This document shows positions 1 to 6,975 of a stretch of 17,940 nt of DNA, piece by piece (within the stretch, counting starts at the first letter, position 1; every line of letters starts with the position of its first letter). The DNA is from CAZPKH01 sp964407165 (GTDB lineage: Bacteria; Bacteroidota; Bacteroidia; Bacteroidales; Muribaculaceae). The DNA lies in NCBI GenBank assembly GCA_964407165.1, contig CAYOUJ010000048.1, positions 1 through 17,940 on the forward strand, read 5' to 3'. The notes beneath the pieces were generated by a model. The model was not told the origin of the DNA. It made no database searches and saw only the letters and a program-made list of their open reading frames with translations. The position numbers and the translations under genes were made by a program.

Positions 1-22
1 GAAGCGTGGGGTTAACAAATAG

Positions 23-43
23 AGTTGTGGCTCCGCCACAACT
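23..43. repeat. Short palindrome, TTGTGGC family, copy 1
   Basis: A perfect inverted repeat with 9-base arms (AGTTGTGGC and its complement) around the loop TCC. It lies downstream of the minus-strand lipoprotein gene, so it could act as a transcript-end hairpin, although no clear T tract follows on that strand. A close relative (TTGTGGC, loop TGC, GCCACAA) lies at 2902-2918, which suggests a dispersed element. Bases 44-91 are a T-rich stretch with the words TTTCTTTT and TTTATTTCT, which recur in the palindrome at 12724-12769. Confidence 0.7.
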
Positions 44-91
44 TGCGAAACTTGATTTCTTTTGTTTCTTTTATTTCTGTATGCGACCCCG

Positions 92-913
92 TCAGTCGGC
101 GGAGTAGATGGCGCCGACGAGGTTGGTGGCGTAGTTGCGCCGCAGGGGCACCTCGGTGAACGTGCTCTCCCCCGTGTATCCTTCGGTGGTGAGGGTGACG
201 GTGAGGCCTACGAGGCCCTCGGTGTCGACGAGCAGATAGTTCATGGCCATCCAGGTATATTCGGTGTCGGCGACGGTGAGGGTGCCCTCGGGGGGCGTAG
301 CCTTGGCGAAGGTGACGGTGCGCGGCGAGCCGGTGCACAGGCCTGTCAGCAGGTCCATGGTGGAGTAAGTGCCGTTGATGACGGTGACGGAGGTCTCGGC
401 ATCGGCGTATGCGGCGCCGTCGGAGGCGCCGATGTTGAGCTGTGCGAAGGGGCGCGTGAGCTGCACGCTGGCCACCACGTCGGCGCCGGCGGTGACAGAG
501 CGGGCGGCGTAGAATGCGTCGCGGCTGTCGTCGTTGCACAGCGCGCCGTCATAGTCGACCGAGAGCGTGCCCTCGTCGGTGATGGTGTAGGGAGAGGTCT
601 CGGCGTCTACCCAGAAGGCCACGGTGTAGGTCTCGCCGGTGACGAGCTGGAGGGTGACGTTTGCCGTCTTGGTGTCGGCGAAGACGTTGCCCTCGTCGTA
701 GGTGGTGAGGTATGTGCCCTCGGCGTTGAACACGGCGCAGCGGAGGTGCACGGCGCTCTCGGCCTGCCCTATGGAGCGGCCTGCGTCGGGGAGGGAGATA
801 TTGAAGGTGACATCAGTGTTGACGGGGAGTTGCGGGGTGTCGTCGTCGGAGCAGGAGCACAGCGCGAGCATGACGGCGGCGATGGCAGAGAGGCAAGTTA
901 GTTTGGATTTCAT
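92..913 (-). CDS. DUF6562-like (fimbrillin-type) surface lipoprotein
   Basis: A predicted outer-membrane lipoprotein of 273 residues. I chose the ATG at 913 because it gives a proper lipoprotein signal: basic N-terminus, hydrophobic core and the lipobox LCSC with Cys21. The reading frame is open further upstream to 1036 but would add a poor leader and cross the promoter. After Cys21 comes SDDD, which resembles the surface-export signal described for Bacteroides lipoproteins, so the mature protein is probably displayed outside. The rest is beta-rich; segments such as RPFAQLNIG (middle) and RRNYATNLVG (C-terminal end) recall Bacteroidales DUF6562 and fimbrillin-like proteins. The partner or ligand is unknown. 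It is transcribed alone, divergent from aroA, with a -7 box at 960-967. The family assignment is from memory of the motifs; the lipoprotein call is firm. Confidence 0.8.
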   Translation of the reverse strand: MKSKLTCLSAIAAVMLALCSCSDDDTPQLPVNTDVTFNISLPDAGRSIGQAESAVHLRCAVFNAEGTYLTTYDEGNVFADTKTANVTLQLVTGETYTVAFWVDAETSPYTITDEGTLSVDYDGALCNDDSRDAFYAARSVTAGADVVASVQLTRPFAQLNIGASDGAAYADAETSVTVINGTYSTMDLLTGLCTGSPRTVTFAKATPPEGTLTVADTEYTWMAMNYLLVDTEGLVGLTVTLTTEGYTGESTFTEVPLRRNYATNLVGAIYSAD

Positions 914-959
914 CAGGGTAATATTAATGGAGGTGTGCAATAACGATGGTTTTAGCATA

Positions 960-967
960 CAAAGGTA
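960..967 (-). promoter_or_regulatory. -7 promoter box of the surface lipoprotein gene
   Basis: On the minus strand this reads TACCTTTG, an exact match to the Bacteroidetes -7 consensus TAnnTTTG. It lies 46 bases upstream of the ATG at 913, giving an untranslated leader of about 40 bases. The -33 position, 19 bases further up, reads CCTG and matches TTTG at only two bases. Confidence 0.6.
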
Positions 968-1041
968 AAGAAAAGGGGCAAAATAACAGGTTTTTGAAGT
1001 GTTAATAAATATTAATTGCACGGTTTTGGCTGTCACGTCAC

Positions 1042-1063
1042 GGATTTTGCGTAAATTTGTAGG
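1042..1063 (+). promoter_or_regulatory. aroA promoter (-7 box TAAATTTG)
   Basis: The -7 box TAAATTTG is at 1052-1059, 26 bases before the aroA ATG. A TTTG at 1025-1028 could be the -33 box, but the 23-base spacing is wider than the usual 19 to 21. The 22-base block given here matches the purC promoter block at 11682-11703 at 20 positions, so a longer shared element may extend beyond the -7 box. Confidence 0.6.
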
Positions 1064-1085
1064 TTATTTTCCCTGACCCGACACC

Positions 1086-2402
1086 ATGAACTATCGTATA
1101 TATCCGCCCGAGGAGATGCTGATGGCGCGCGTGCAGACGCCGCCGTCGAAGAGCATCGTCAACCGTCTGATAGTGATCAACGCCCTTACCGAGGGCCATC
1201 CCGAGACCCCTTGCACCGACGTGTGCGCCGACACGCGCGCTCTTGCCGGGGCCATCCAGGCCGACCGGGGAGAGGTCAACGTGGGCGCCTCCGGGACGGC
1301 CATGCGCCTGCTGACGGCCTACTTCGCCGCCAGGGAGGGCGCGGACGTCACCCTCGACGGTGTCGAGCGCATGCACGAGCGCCCCGTCGGGCCGCTCGTC
1401 GAGGCTCTGCGCTCGCTTGGCGCCGACATCGAGTATGCGGGCGAGGAGGGGTTCCCCCCGCTGCGCATACGCGGGCGGCGGCTGACCGGCGGACGCGTGA
1501 CCATAGATTCGACCGTCAGCTCGCAGTTCATCTCCGCGCTCATGCTCGTTGCGCCGACCATGGCCCAGGGTCTTGTGATAGACCTCGACGGGCTGGCGGT
1601 ATCGATGCCGTACATCAAGATGAGCCTGGGGCTGCTGCAGCGCCACGGCATCGCTGCCGAGATGGATCGCGACGTCATCCCCATACCGGCAGGGGAGTAT
1701 ATCCCCGTGGACGATGAGCAGGTGGAAGCCGACTGGAGCGCGGCGACGTTCTGGTACGAGATTGCCGCCATATCCGCGGGGTTCGTGACCCTGGACGGCC
1801 TGGAGCACCCGTCGCTGCAGGGCGACGCCGCCGCCGCGCAGATTTTTGAGGGTCTGGGCGTGACCACTGACTACGAGGGTGAGGAGGGCGGCTTCGACCT
1901 CGCGGCCAACCCCGACCCGTCGCCGCGGTTGCACCTCGACCTGAGTGACCACCCCGACATGCTCCCCGCCATCGTTGTGGCAGCGTGCATGCTCGGCATA
2001 CCCTTCCGCATCACCGGCCTGGAGAACCTGCACGCCAAGGAGTGCGACCGCGTGGAGGCCATAGTCAACGAGATGCGCAAGATCGGCGCTATGGTGCAGA
2101 CCGAGGGCCCGGGCATACTTACGTGGGAACTGCAGCGGCGCCCCATTGCCGAGCTGCCCGTGTTTGACACCTACGGCGACCACCGCATGGCCATGGCCAT
2201 GGCGCCGGTGAGCCTGTTCCTCCCCGGCATCGTCGTCCGCGACGCCGAGGTTGTCGAGAAGTCGTATCCCGGCTATTGGACAGACCTGCAGGCCGCGGGC
2301 TTCCGGCTGGAGGAGTGGACGGAGGAGATGGGCACCGACGCTGCCGAGGCTCCCGCCGACGGCCCGACAATGGGGCCCAAGACCGACTCGATAGGCATTT
2401 AA
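1086..2402 (+). CDS. aroA: 3-phosphoshikimate 1-carboxyvinyltransferase (EPSP synthase)
   Basis: A cytosolic enzyme that joins shikimate-3-phosphate and phosphoenolpyruvate in the chorismate pathway. The protein is 438 residues. Key motifs are present in order: SKSIVNR with Lys22, Ser23 and Arg27; GASGTAMR (residues 67-74); ERMHERPVG; SSQF; the catalytic Asp in HPDML; KECDR; GDHRMAM; and the late Lys in VEKSYPGYW. Between Arg27 and GASGTAMR there are about 26 fewer residues than in E. coli AroA, a shortened first lobe that I believe is usual for this phylum. The position equal to E. coli Pro101 is Leu75. About 25 residues after the last conserved segment form a Gly/Pro/Asp-rich tail with no recognised function. 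The start at 1086 puts the substrate lysine at residue 22, as in E. coli. The next gene begins 11 bases after the stop. Confidence 0.95.
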   Translation: MNYRIYPPEEMLMARVQTPPSKSIVNRLIVINALTEGHPETPCTDVCADTRALAGAIQADRGEVNVGASGTAMRLLTAYFAAREGADVTLDGVERMHERPVGPLVEALRSLGADIEYAGEEGFPPLRIRGRRLTGGRVTIDSTVSSQFISALMLVAPTMAQGLVIDLDGLAVSMPYIKMSLGLLQRHGIAAEMDRDVIPIPAGEYIPVDDEQVEADWSAATFWYEIAAISAGFVTLDGLEHPSLQGDAAAAQIFEGLGVTTDYEGEEGGFDLAANPDPSPRLHLDLSDHPDMLPAIVVAACMLGIPFRITGLENLHAKECDRVEAIVNEMRKIGAMVQTEGPGILTWELQRRPIAELPVFDTYGDHRMAMAMAPVSLFLPGIVVRDAEVVEKSYPGYWTDLQAAGFRLEEWTEEMGTDAAEAPADGPTMGPKTDSIGI

Positions 2403-2413
2403 CAAGACAAAGA

Positions 2414-2875
2414 GTGATAGTAAGTGTTATAATATTGTCGGCATTGGTGGTGGTTGGCGCGGTGCTGTACCTGTTTGACCGCGGGCGCGGCAAAGAGCCG
2501 GAGCCGGAGGAGCCCAATTCCCAAACCCCGAATCCCGAATCCCAACAGGAGTGCTGCGGGCTGCACCTGGTGTGCGAGAAGGGGCTTGACACCCCGGCCG
2601 CGGAGGAGGCGGACTACTATGACGACGAGGAGCTTGACGATTTTCGCGGGCGCGAGGCGGACAGCTACACGGTCAAGGAGGCCGACGCCTTCCGCGACGT
2701 GCTGCAGACGCTGCGGGTAGGGGAGATCGCCTTGTGGGCAGCCGCACTGGAGCGCCGCGGGATAGCGCTTCCGGAGGAGGTGCACGACGAGATGCTCATC
2801 ATCATCACCGAAGCCCGCATGCAGTCTCACGCAGAAACGTCGGAAACTAAAAGAACCCCAAAATCAATAAAATAA
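2414..2875 (+). CDS. Small membrane-anchored conserved hypothetical protein
   Basis: A 153-residue protein. I chose the GTG at 2414, 11 bases after the aroA stop, because it places a hydrophobic segment (residues 2-21) at the N-terminus; the longer open frame upstream only shadows aroA. After the membrane anchor comes a low-complexity linker, then ECCGLHLVCEK (46-56), then an acidic domain with YYDDEELDDFRGR (69-81) and a helical region to about residue 135. The CCG-x-H-x-VCEK and YYDDEELD pattern matches a Bacteroidales conserved hypothetical I remember as sometimes mis-named phospholipase; its function is unknown. The linker (34-45) is encoded by a 7-base tandem array (2513-2547), so a change of one unit would shift the frame ahead of the conserved domain. 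It is probably co-transcribed with aroA and the permease. Confidence 0.75.
   Translation: MIVSVIILSALVVVGAVLYLFDRGRGKEPEPEEPNSQTPNPESQQECCGLHLVCEKGLDTPAAEEADYYDDEELDDFRGREADSYTVKEADAFRDVLQTLRVGEIALWAAALERRGIALPEEVHDEMLIIITEARMQSHAETSETKRTPKSIK
2513..2547 (+). repeat. Five-unit 7-bp array inside the hypothetical gene
   Basis: Five consecutive 7-mers read CCCAATT, CCCAAAC, CCCGAAT, CCCGAAT and CCCAACA. The same words on both strands make up the intergenic arrays at 14182-14264. Here they encode the linker PNSQTPNPESQQ. Confidence 0.8.
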
Positions 2876-2901
2876 CAGGAGTTTGATATGTCCTACAATT
2901 T

Positions 2902-2918
2902 TTGTGGCTGCGCCACAA
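2902..2918. repeat. Short palindrome, TTGTGGC family, copy 2
   Basis: The sequence TTGTGGCTGCGCCACAA forms a 7-bp stem with a 3-base loop. It ends 6 bases before the permease ATG at 2925, so in a read-through transcript the hairpin would crowd the initiation region. It matches the palindrome at 23-43 except in the loop and outer pairs. Confidence 0.7.
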
Positions 2919-2924
2919 GATAGT

Positions 2925-3761
2925 ATGATAGAGTATTTGCAGTACGGCTTCTTTAGGAATGCCCTGTGGGGCGTGGTGATGCTCAGCGTCGTAGCGGGCG
3001 TCATCGGCACCTACATAGTCTCGCGGCGTCTGGTGGCGTCGGCGGGAGGCATCACCCACACCTGCTTCGGCGGCCTCGGCCTCGGATATTTCCTTGGCAT
3101 CAACCCGCTGCTGATGGCCGGCGCGTTTGCCGTGGCGGCGTCCGTGGGCGTCGAGTGGCTGTCGTCGCGCCGTCGGGTGCGCGAAGACACCGCCATCGCC
3201 GTGGTCTGGGCCCTTGGCATGGCCGTCGGCGTGCTGTTCGTGTTCCTCACCCCCGGCTACGTGCCGGAGCTCAACACCTTCCTCTTCGGCAACATACTCA
3301 CCATCAGCCGCGCCGACCTGTGGGCGCTGACCGTCTACACCCTGCTGCTCTGCGCCTTCTTTGCGTTGTATTACAAACAGATAGTCATCTGCGCCTTCGA
3401 CCGCGACTTTGCCCGTGTGTCGGGGCTTCCCGTAACCTTCATTAGCTACGCCATGACGGTGCTGATGGCCTTGGGGATAGTGCTGGCGATACGCATGGTG
3501 GGCATCATGCTGCTGATGTCGATGCTGTCGCTGCCGCAGATCGTGGCGGAGCTGCGCTGGCATCGCTTCGGCCTGATAATGACCGCCTCGACTGTCATCA
3601 CCTTAGTGGCATGCATCGGCGGCCTGATGCTGTCGACAGTCATAAACGTGCCCACCTCGGCCATCATCGTGCTGCTGCTGGCGGCAATCTATGTCATCGC
3701 CCTGGTGGCCACGCGCATCGCAAAGGCAATAAAGCCCGCGACGGCTACGTTAAATAAATAA
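2925..3761 (+). CDS. ABC-3 family metal ABC transporter permease
   Basis: An inner-membrane permease subunit of the ZnuB/MntB/TroC type that moves zinc, manganese or iron with an ATPase and a binding protein. The protein is 278 residues, normal for the family, with about eight hydrophobic segments from the N-terminus to residue 270. Family landmarks are the N-terminal GTYIVSRRLVASAGGITHTCFGG, split here as GTYIVSRRLV followed by SAGGITH, and the central GNILTISRADL. I chose the ATG at 2925 because MIEYLQYGFFRNALWG is a typical family start; a TTG at 2883 would add residues read from the palindrome. No ATPase or binding-protein gene is in the window, so the substrate cannot be assigned. The lipoprotein gene starts 5 bases after the stop, implying coupling. 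Confidence 0.88.
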   Translation: MIEYLQYGFFRNALWGVVMLSVVAGVIGTYIVSRRLVASAGGITHTCFGGLGLGYFLGINPLLMAGAFAVAASVGVEWLSSRRRVREDTAIAVVWALGMAVGVLFVFLTPGYVPELNTFLFGNILTISRADLWALTVYTLLLCAFFALYYKQIVICAFDRDFARVSGLPVTFISYAMTVLMALGIVLAIRMVGIMLLMSMLSLPQIVAELRWHRFGLIMTASTVITLVACIGGLMLSTVINVPTSAIIVLLLAAIYVIALVATRIAKAIKPATATLNK

Positions 3762-3766
3762 ATTAG

Positions 3767-6700
3767 ATGAGAGTGTTAGCGCGCATAGTGTTGGTGCTGG
3801 CGGCGGCATGCTTGCTGCTCGCCTCCTGCTCCACGCGCAAAAACACCGCCGCCACGCGCAACTATCAGGCTTTCATCACCCGCTACAACGTCTACTTCAA
3901 CGGCGACGAGCACTACAAGACCACACTGAAAGAGATGGAGACGAAGTATGAAGACGAGTATTCGCAGCGGGTGTACATGCACCCGGCGGAGGCGCGCAAC
4001 AACCCCAAGGCGCCGCAGCCGACGGGCAACTTCGACCGGTCGATCGAGAAGGCCCAGAAGGCCATCCAGCTCCACTCCATCAAGAAACGCCCGGCCAAGA
4101 AGAGCGGCAAGAACAACGACCCCGAATACAAGGCGTGGATGAAGCGCGAGGAGTACAACCCCTTTCTGCACAACGCGTGGCTGATGATGGGCCGGAGCCA
4201 GTATTTCAACAGCGACTTCGCAGGCGCTGCGGCCACCTTCGGCTACATAGCCAAGCACTTCACCTGGCTCCCCGACGTGACCACCGAGGCCAAGCTCTGG
4301 GAGGCGCGCAGCTATTGCGGTATGGACTGGCTGTTTGAGGCCGAGACCATACTCAAGCGCATCAACCCCGAGAAAGACCTCACCAACAAGACCCTGCAAG
4401 GGCTCTACTACTTCACATATGCCGACTACTACGTGCTGTCGGGCGACAACAAGCAGGCGATACCGATGCTCGAGAAGGCAATAAAGTATGCCAAGGGAGC
4501 GCAGAAGATACGTCTCAACTTCCTGCTTGGCCAGCTGTATGCGGCGGAGGGGATGAAGGCAGAGGCCTACAAGGCATTCAAGGCCGCCGGCGCCTCGGGC
4601 GCGTCGTACCGCACGCAGTTCAACGCCCGCATCAAGCGGAGCGAGGTGTTCGACGGACCCAACATCGAGAGCGAGGTCAAGGCCCTGCGGCGCATGGCCC
4701 GCTACGACCGCAACAAGGAGTATCTCGACCAGATCTATTATGCCATCGGCAATCTCTACCTTAGCCGCCAGGACACCGCCAAGGCCGTCGAGGCCTACAA
4801 GGAGGCGATTGAGAAGTCGACGCGCTCGGGCTTCGACAAGGCGCTTGTGCAGATTACCCTCGGCCAGATCTATTTCGACCGCCACCAGTATGTGCTGGCG
4901 CAGCCGTGCTACTCCGAGGCCGTGCCGCAGCTGCCGGAGACGTTTGCCAACTATGCTATGCTAAAGCGGCGCTCTGACGTGCTCGACGAGCTGGCGACAT
5001 ACGCCGGCAACGTCGAGCTGCAGGACTCGCTGCTGCGCCTGGCGGCCATGACGCCGGAGCAGCAGCTCGAGGTGGTCAACGCCATCATCGCCGAGCTCAA
5101 GAAGAAGGAGAAGGAGGCAGAGGAGCAGGCGCGGCGCGAGGAGTATCTGTCGAAGGTTGAGGGCGCGGTCGCCGTCAACGGCGGCACGTCGAGCTCCCCC
5201 ACCACGTTCACCATGAACGGCGACGACTCGTGGTATTTCTACAACACCACCACAAAAAACCAGGGCAAGACCGAGTTTCAGCGCCGCTGGGGCTCGCGCA
5301 AGCTCGAGGATGACTGGCGGCGAAGGAACAAGACGTCGTTCAACACCTCCGACTTTGAGTCGGGCGGTGACGATGAGGAGCATGCCGGCAGCGGCGACGA
5401 GGGGGCCTCGGCCGATTCGGTGGCCGACGCCAAGGCATCTGACCCCCACAACCCGGAGTATTATCTCGCCCAGATACCCAAGACCGAGGAGGAGATCAAA
5501 AACTCCAACGACATCATACAGGAGGGGCTGTACAACATGGGCCTCATCCTCAAGGACAAGCTCGAGGACTTCCCCGCCGCCGAGACGGAGTGGGACCGTC
5601 TCCTCACGCGCTACCCCGACAACATCTACCGACTGGACGTATATTATAACATGTATCTGATGTACGCGCGCCAGGGCGACATGGTCATGGCGGAGCGGTG
5701 GCGCCGGAAGATACTCGACGACTTCCCCGAGAGCAAGGAGGGGATGGCGCTGAGTGACCCCGACTTCCTTGACAACCTCAAGGGAATGGACGCTGCGCAG
5801 GAGGCGCTGTACGAGCAGACGCTCACCGACTACCTCGACAACCGCAACAACAAGGTGCACGCCGCCTACGACTACATGAACACCACCTACCCGATGAGCA
5901 AGATATTGCCCAAGTTCATGTTCCTCCACGCCCTGGCGTATGTGACGGAAGACAAGCCGGAGGAGTTCAACGCCACGCTCAAGGAGCTGCTCGAGCGCTA
6001 TCCCACCACCGACATCACCCCGCTTGCCAGCGCCTACCTCAAGGGCATGGCGCAGGGGCGCGAGCTGCACAAGAGCGCCGGCGGCAACATGCGCGGCATG
6101 ATCTGGGACATACGCCTGGGCAACGACTCCACGGCCACCGGCGGCGACCAGCCGCTGCAACTCGAGCTGAACCCCGACGCCCCACAGGTGATAGCCCTGC
6201 TCTACCCCACCGATTCGGTGAGCACCAACGCGCTGCTCTATGACGTGGCACGCCATAACTTCAACACCTTCGTGGTGCGCGACTTCGACCTCGAGCCTAT
6301 GCAGTTCGGGCGCCTGGGAGTGCTGCTGATACGCGGCTTCAACAACCAGGGAGAAGCCAACCACTACATGCGCCTGCTGCAGGAGGACCGCACCTTAGAG
6401 CTGCCCGCGTCCGTGCGTCCCGTGATCCTGTCGGAGAAAGACTTTGAGACCCTGCTCAAGGAGGGCCGCTCGTTCGACGAATACTTCCGCGCCACCGGCG
6501 AGAAGACTCTCCGGGAGACCCACGAGGATGTGCTTCCGCCCGACGAGTATCCGTCGGCCGAGGAGATGTATGGCACGGAGGAGCCGAAGGAAGAGCCGGA
6601 GGAGAAGCCGGAGGGTGAACCAAAGCCGGAGCCGGTTGTTGAACCCAAGGAGGCGCCGGAGGAGAAGCCCGAGACGCCCAAGGCTGATGAACCCGCCAAG

Positions 6701-6895
6701 AAGCCTGTTCCCGAGACGCCCAAGGCTGAGCCGAAGGCCGAGCCCAAGAAGGAGCAGCCCAAGGCCGAGCCGAAGAAGGAGCAGCCCAAGACTGAACCCA
6801 AGGCTGAGCCGAAGAAGGAGCCGAAGAAGGAGCCGACTCCCAAGGTGACCCTCCCCGAATATCCCGCCGGCAGCGAGGGCGACGACGACGAATAA
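3767..6895 (+). CDS. porW: TPR lipoprotein, type IX secretion SprE/PorW homologue
   Basis: A 1042-residue lipoprotein with signal peptide and lipobox (LLASC, Cys21). The residues after Cys21 (STRKN) lack an acidic surface-export signal, so it probably faces the periplasm. The start of the mature protein, with YNVYFNG, SQRVYMHP, QPTGNFDRSIEKA and KREEYNPFLHNAWLMMG, is the SprE/PorW signature as I know it. TPR-like helices are visible near residues 214-242, 252-273, 323-350 and 363-388, and again at 587-650. A charged, likely coiled stretch is near 442-466. Residues about 935-1030 are a Pro/Glu/Lys tail of AEPKKE-like repeats. In Porphyromonas and Flavobacterium this protein is needed for type IX secretion and links the secretion motor to the outer-membrane apparatus. 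Bacteroidales without type IX secretion also carry homologues, so presence alone does not prove secretion. porX follows. Confidence 0.82.
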   Translation: MRVLARIVLVLAAACLLLASCSTRKNTAATRNYQAFITRYNVYFNGDEHYKTTLKEMETKYEDEYSQRVYMHPAEARNNPKAPQPTGNFDRSIEKAQKAIQLHSIKKRPAKKSGKNNDPEYKAWMKREEYNPFLHNAWLMMGRSQYFNSDFAGAAATFGYIAKHFTWLPDVTTEAKLWEARSYCGMDWLFEAETILKRINPEKDLTNKTLQGLYYFTYADYYVLSGDNKQAIPMLEKAIKYAKGAQKIRLNFLLGQLYAAEGMKAEAYKAFKAAGASGASYRTQFNARIKRSEVFDGPNIESEVKALRRMARYDRNKEYLDQIYYAIGNLYLSRQDTAKAVEAYKEAIEKSTRSGFDKALVQITLGQIYFDRHQYVLAQPCYSEAVPQLPETFANYAMLKRRSDVLDELATYAGNVELQDSLLRLAAMTPEQQLEVVNAIIAELKKKEKEAEEQARREEYLSKVEGAVAVNGGTSSSPTTFTMNGDDSWYFYNTTTKNQGKTEFQRRWGSRKLEDDWRRRNKTSFNTSDFESGGDDEEHAGSGDEGASADSVADAKASDPHNPEYYLAQIPKTEEEIKNSNDIIQEGLYNMGLILKDKLEDFPAAETEWDRLLTRYPDNIYRLDVYYNMYLMYARQGDMVMAERWRRKILDDFPESKEGMALSDPDFLDNLKGMDAAQEALYEQTLTDYLDNRNNKVHAAYDYMNTTYPMSKILPKFMFLHALAYVTEDKPEEFNATLKELLERYPTTDITPLASAYLKGMAQGRELHKSAGGNMRGMIWDIRLGNDSTATGGDQPLQLELNPDAPQVIALLYPTDSVSTNALLYDVARHNFNTFVVRDFDLEPMQFGRLGVLLIRGFNNQGEANHYMRLLQEDRTLELPASVRPVILSEKDFETLLKEGRSFDEYFRATGEKTLRETHEDVLPPDEYPSAEEMYGTEEPKEEPEEKPEGEPKPEPVVEPKEAPEEKPETPKADEPAKKPVPETPKAEPKAEPKKEQPKAEPKKEQPKTEPKAEPKKEPKKEPTPKVTLPEYPAGSEGDDDE

Positions 6896-6906
6896 CTGAT
6901 CGTGCC

Positions 6907-6924
6907 CGGCGGCTCACGCCGCCG
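6907..6924 (+). terminator. GC-rich hairpin after porW
   Basis: The sequence CGGCGGC, loop TCAC, GCCGCCG begins 11 bases after the porW stop. No T run follows directly, so it may be an mRNA-stabilising or attenuating hairpin rather than a full terminator. It lies between two genes likely to share a transcript. Confidence 0.45.
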
Positions 6925-6929
6925 AGCCG

Positions 6930-6965
6930 TTAAATTCCCTGATTTCCTTAATCTCCTTAAATTCC
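6930..6965 (+). repeat. 9-bp word array before porX
   Basis: Four consecutive 9-mers read TTAAATTCC, CTGATTTCC, TTAATCTCC and TTAAATTCC. They are the same word family as the hairpin arms at 17564-17640. The array sits 10 bases before the porX ATG and forms only one orientation here, so no hairpin is expected. Confidence 0.7.
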
Positions 6966-6975
6966 TTACCGCATA

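Noticed and set aside
1038..2405. Long open frame of 455 codons on the minus strand across aroA
   Set aside because: aroA on the plus strand has all catalytic motifs. The antisense frame is His/Arg/Gly-rich without domains, a shadow of GC-rich codon use.
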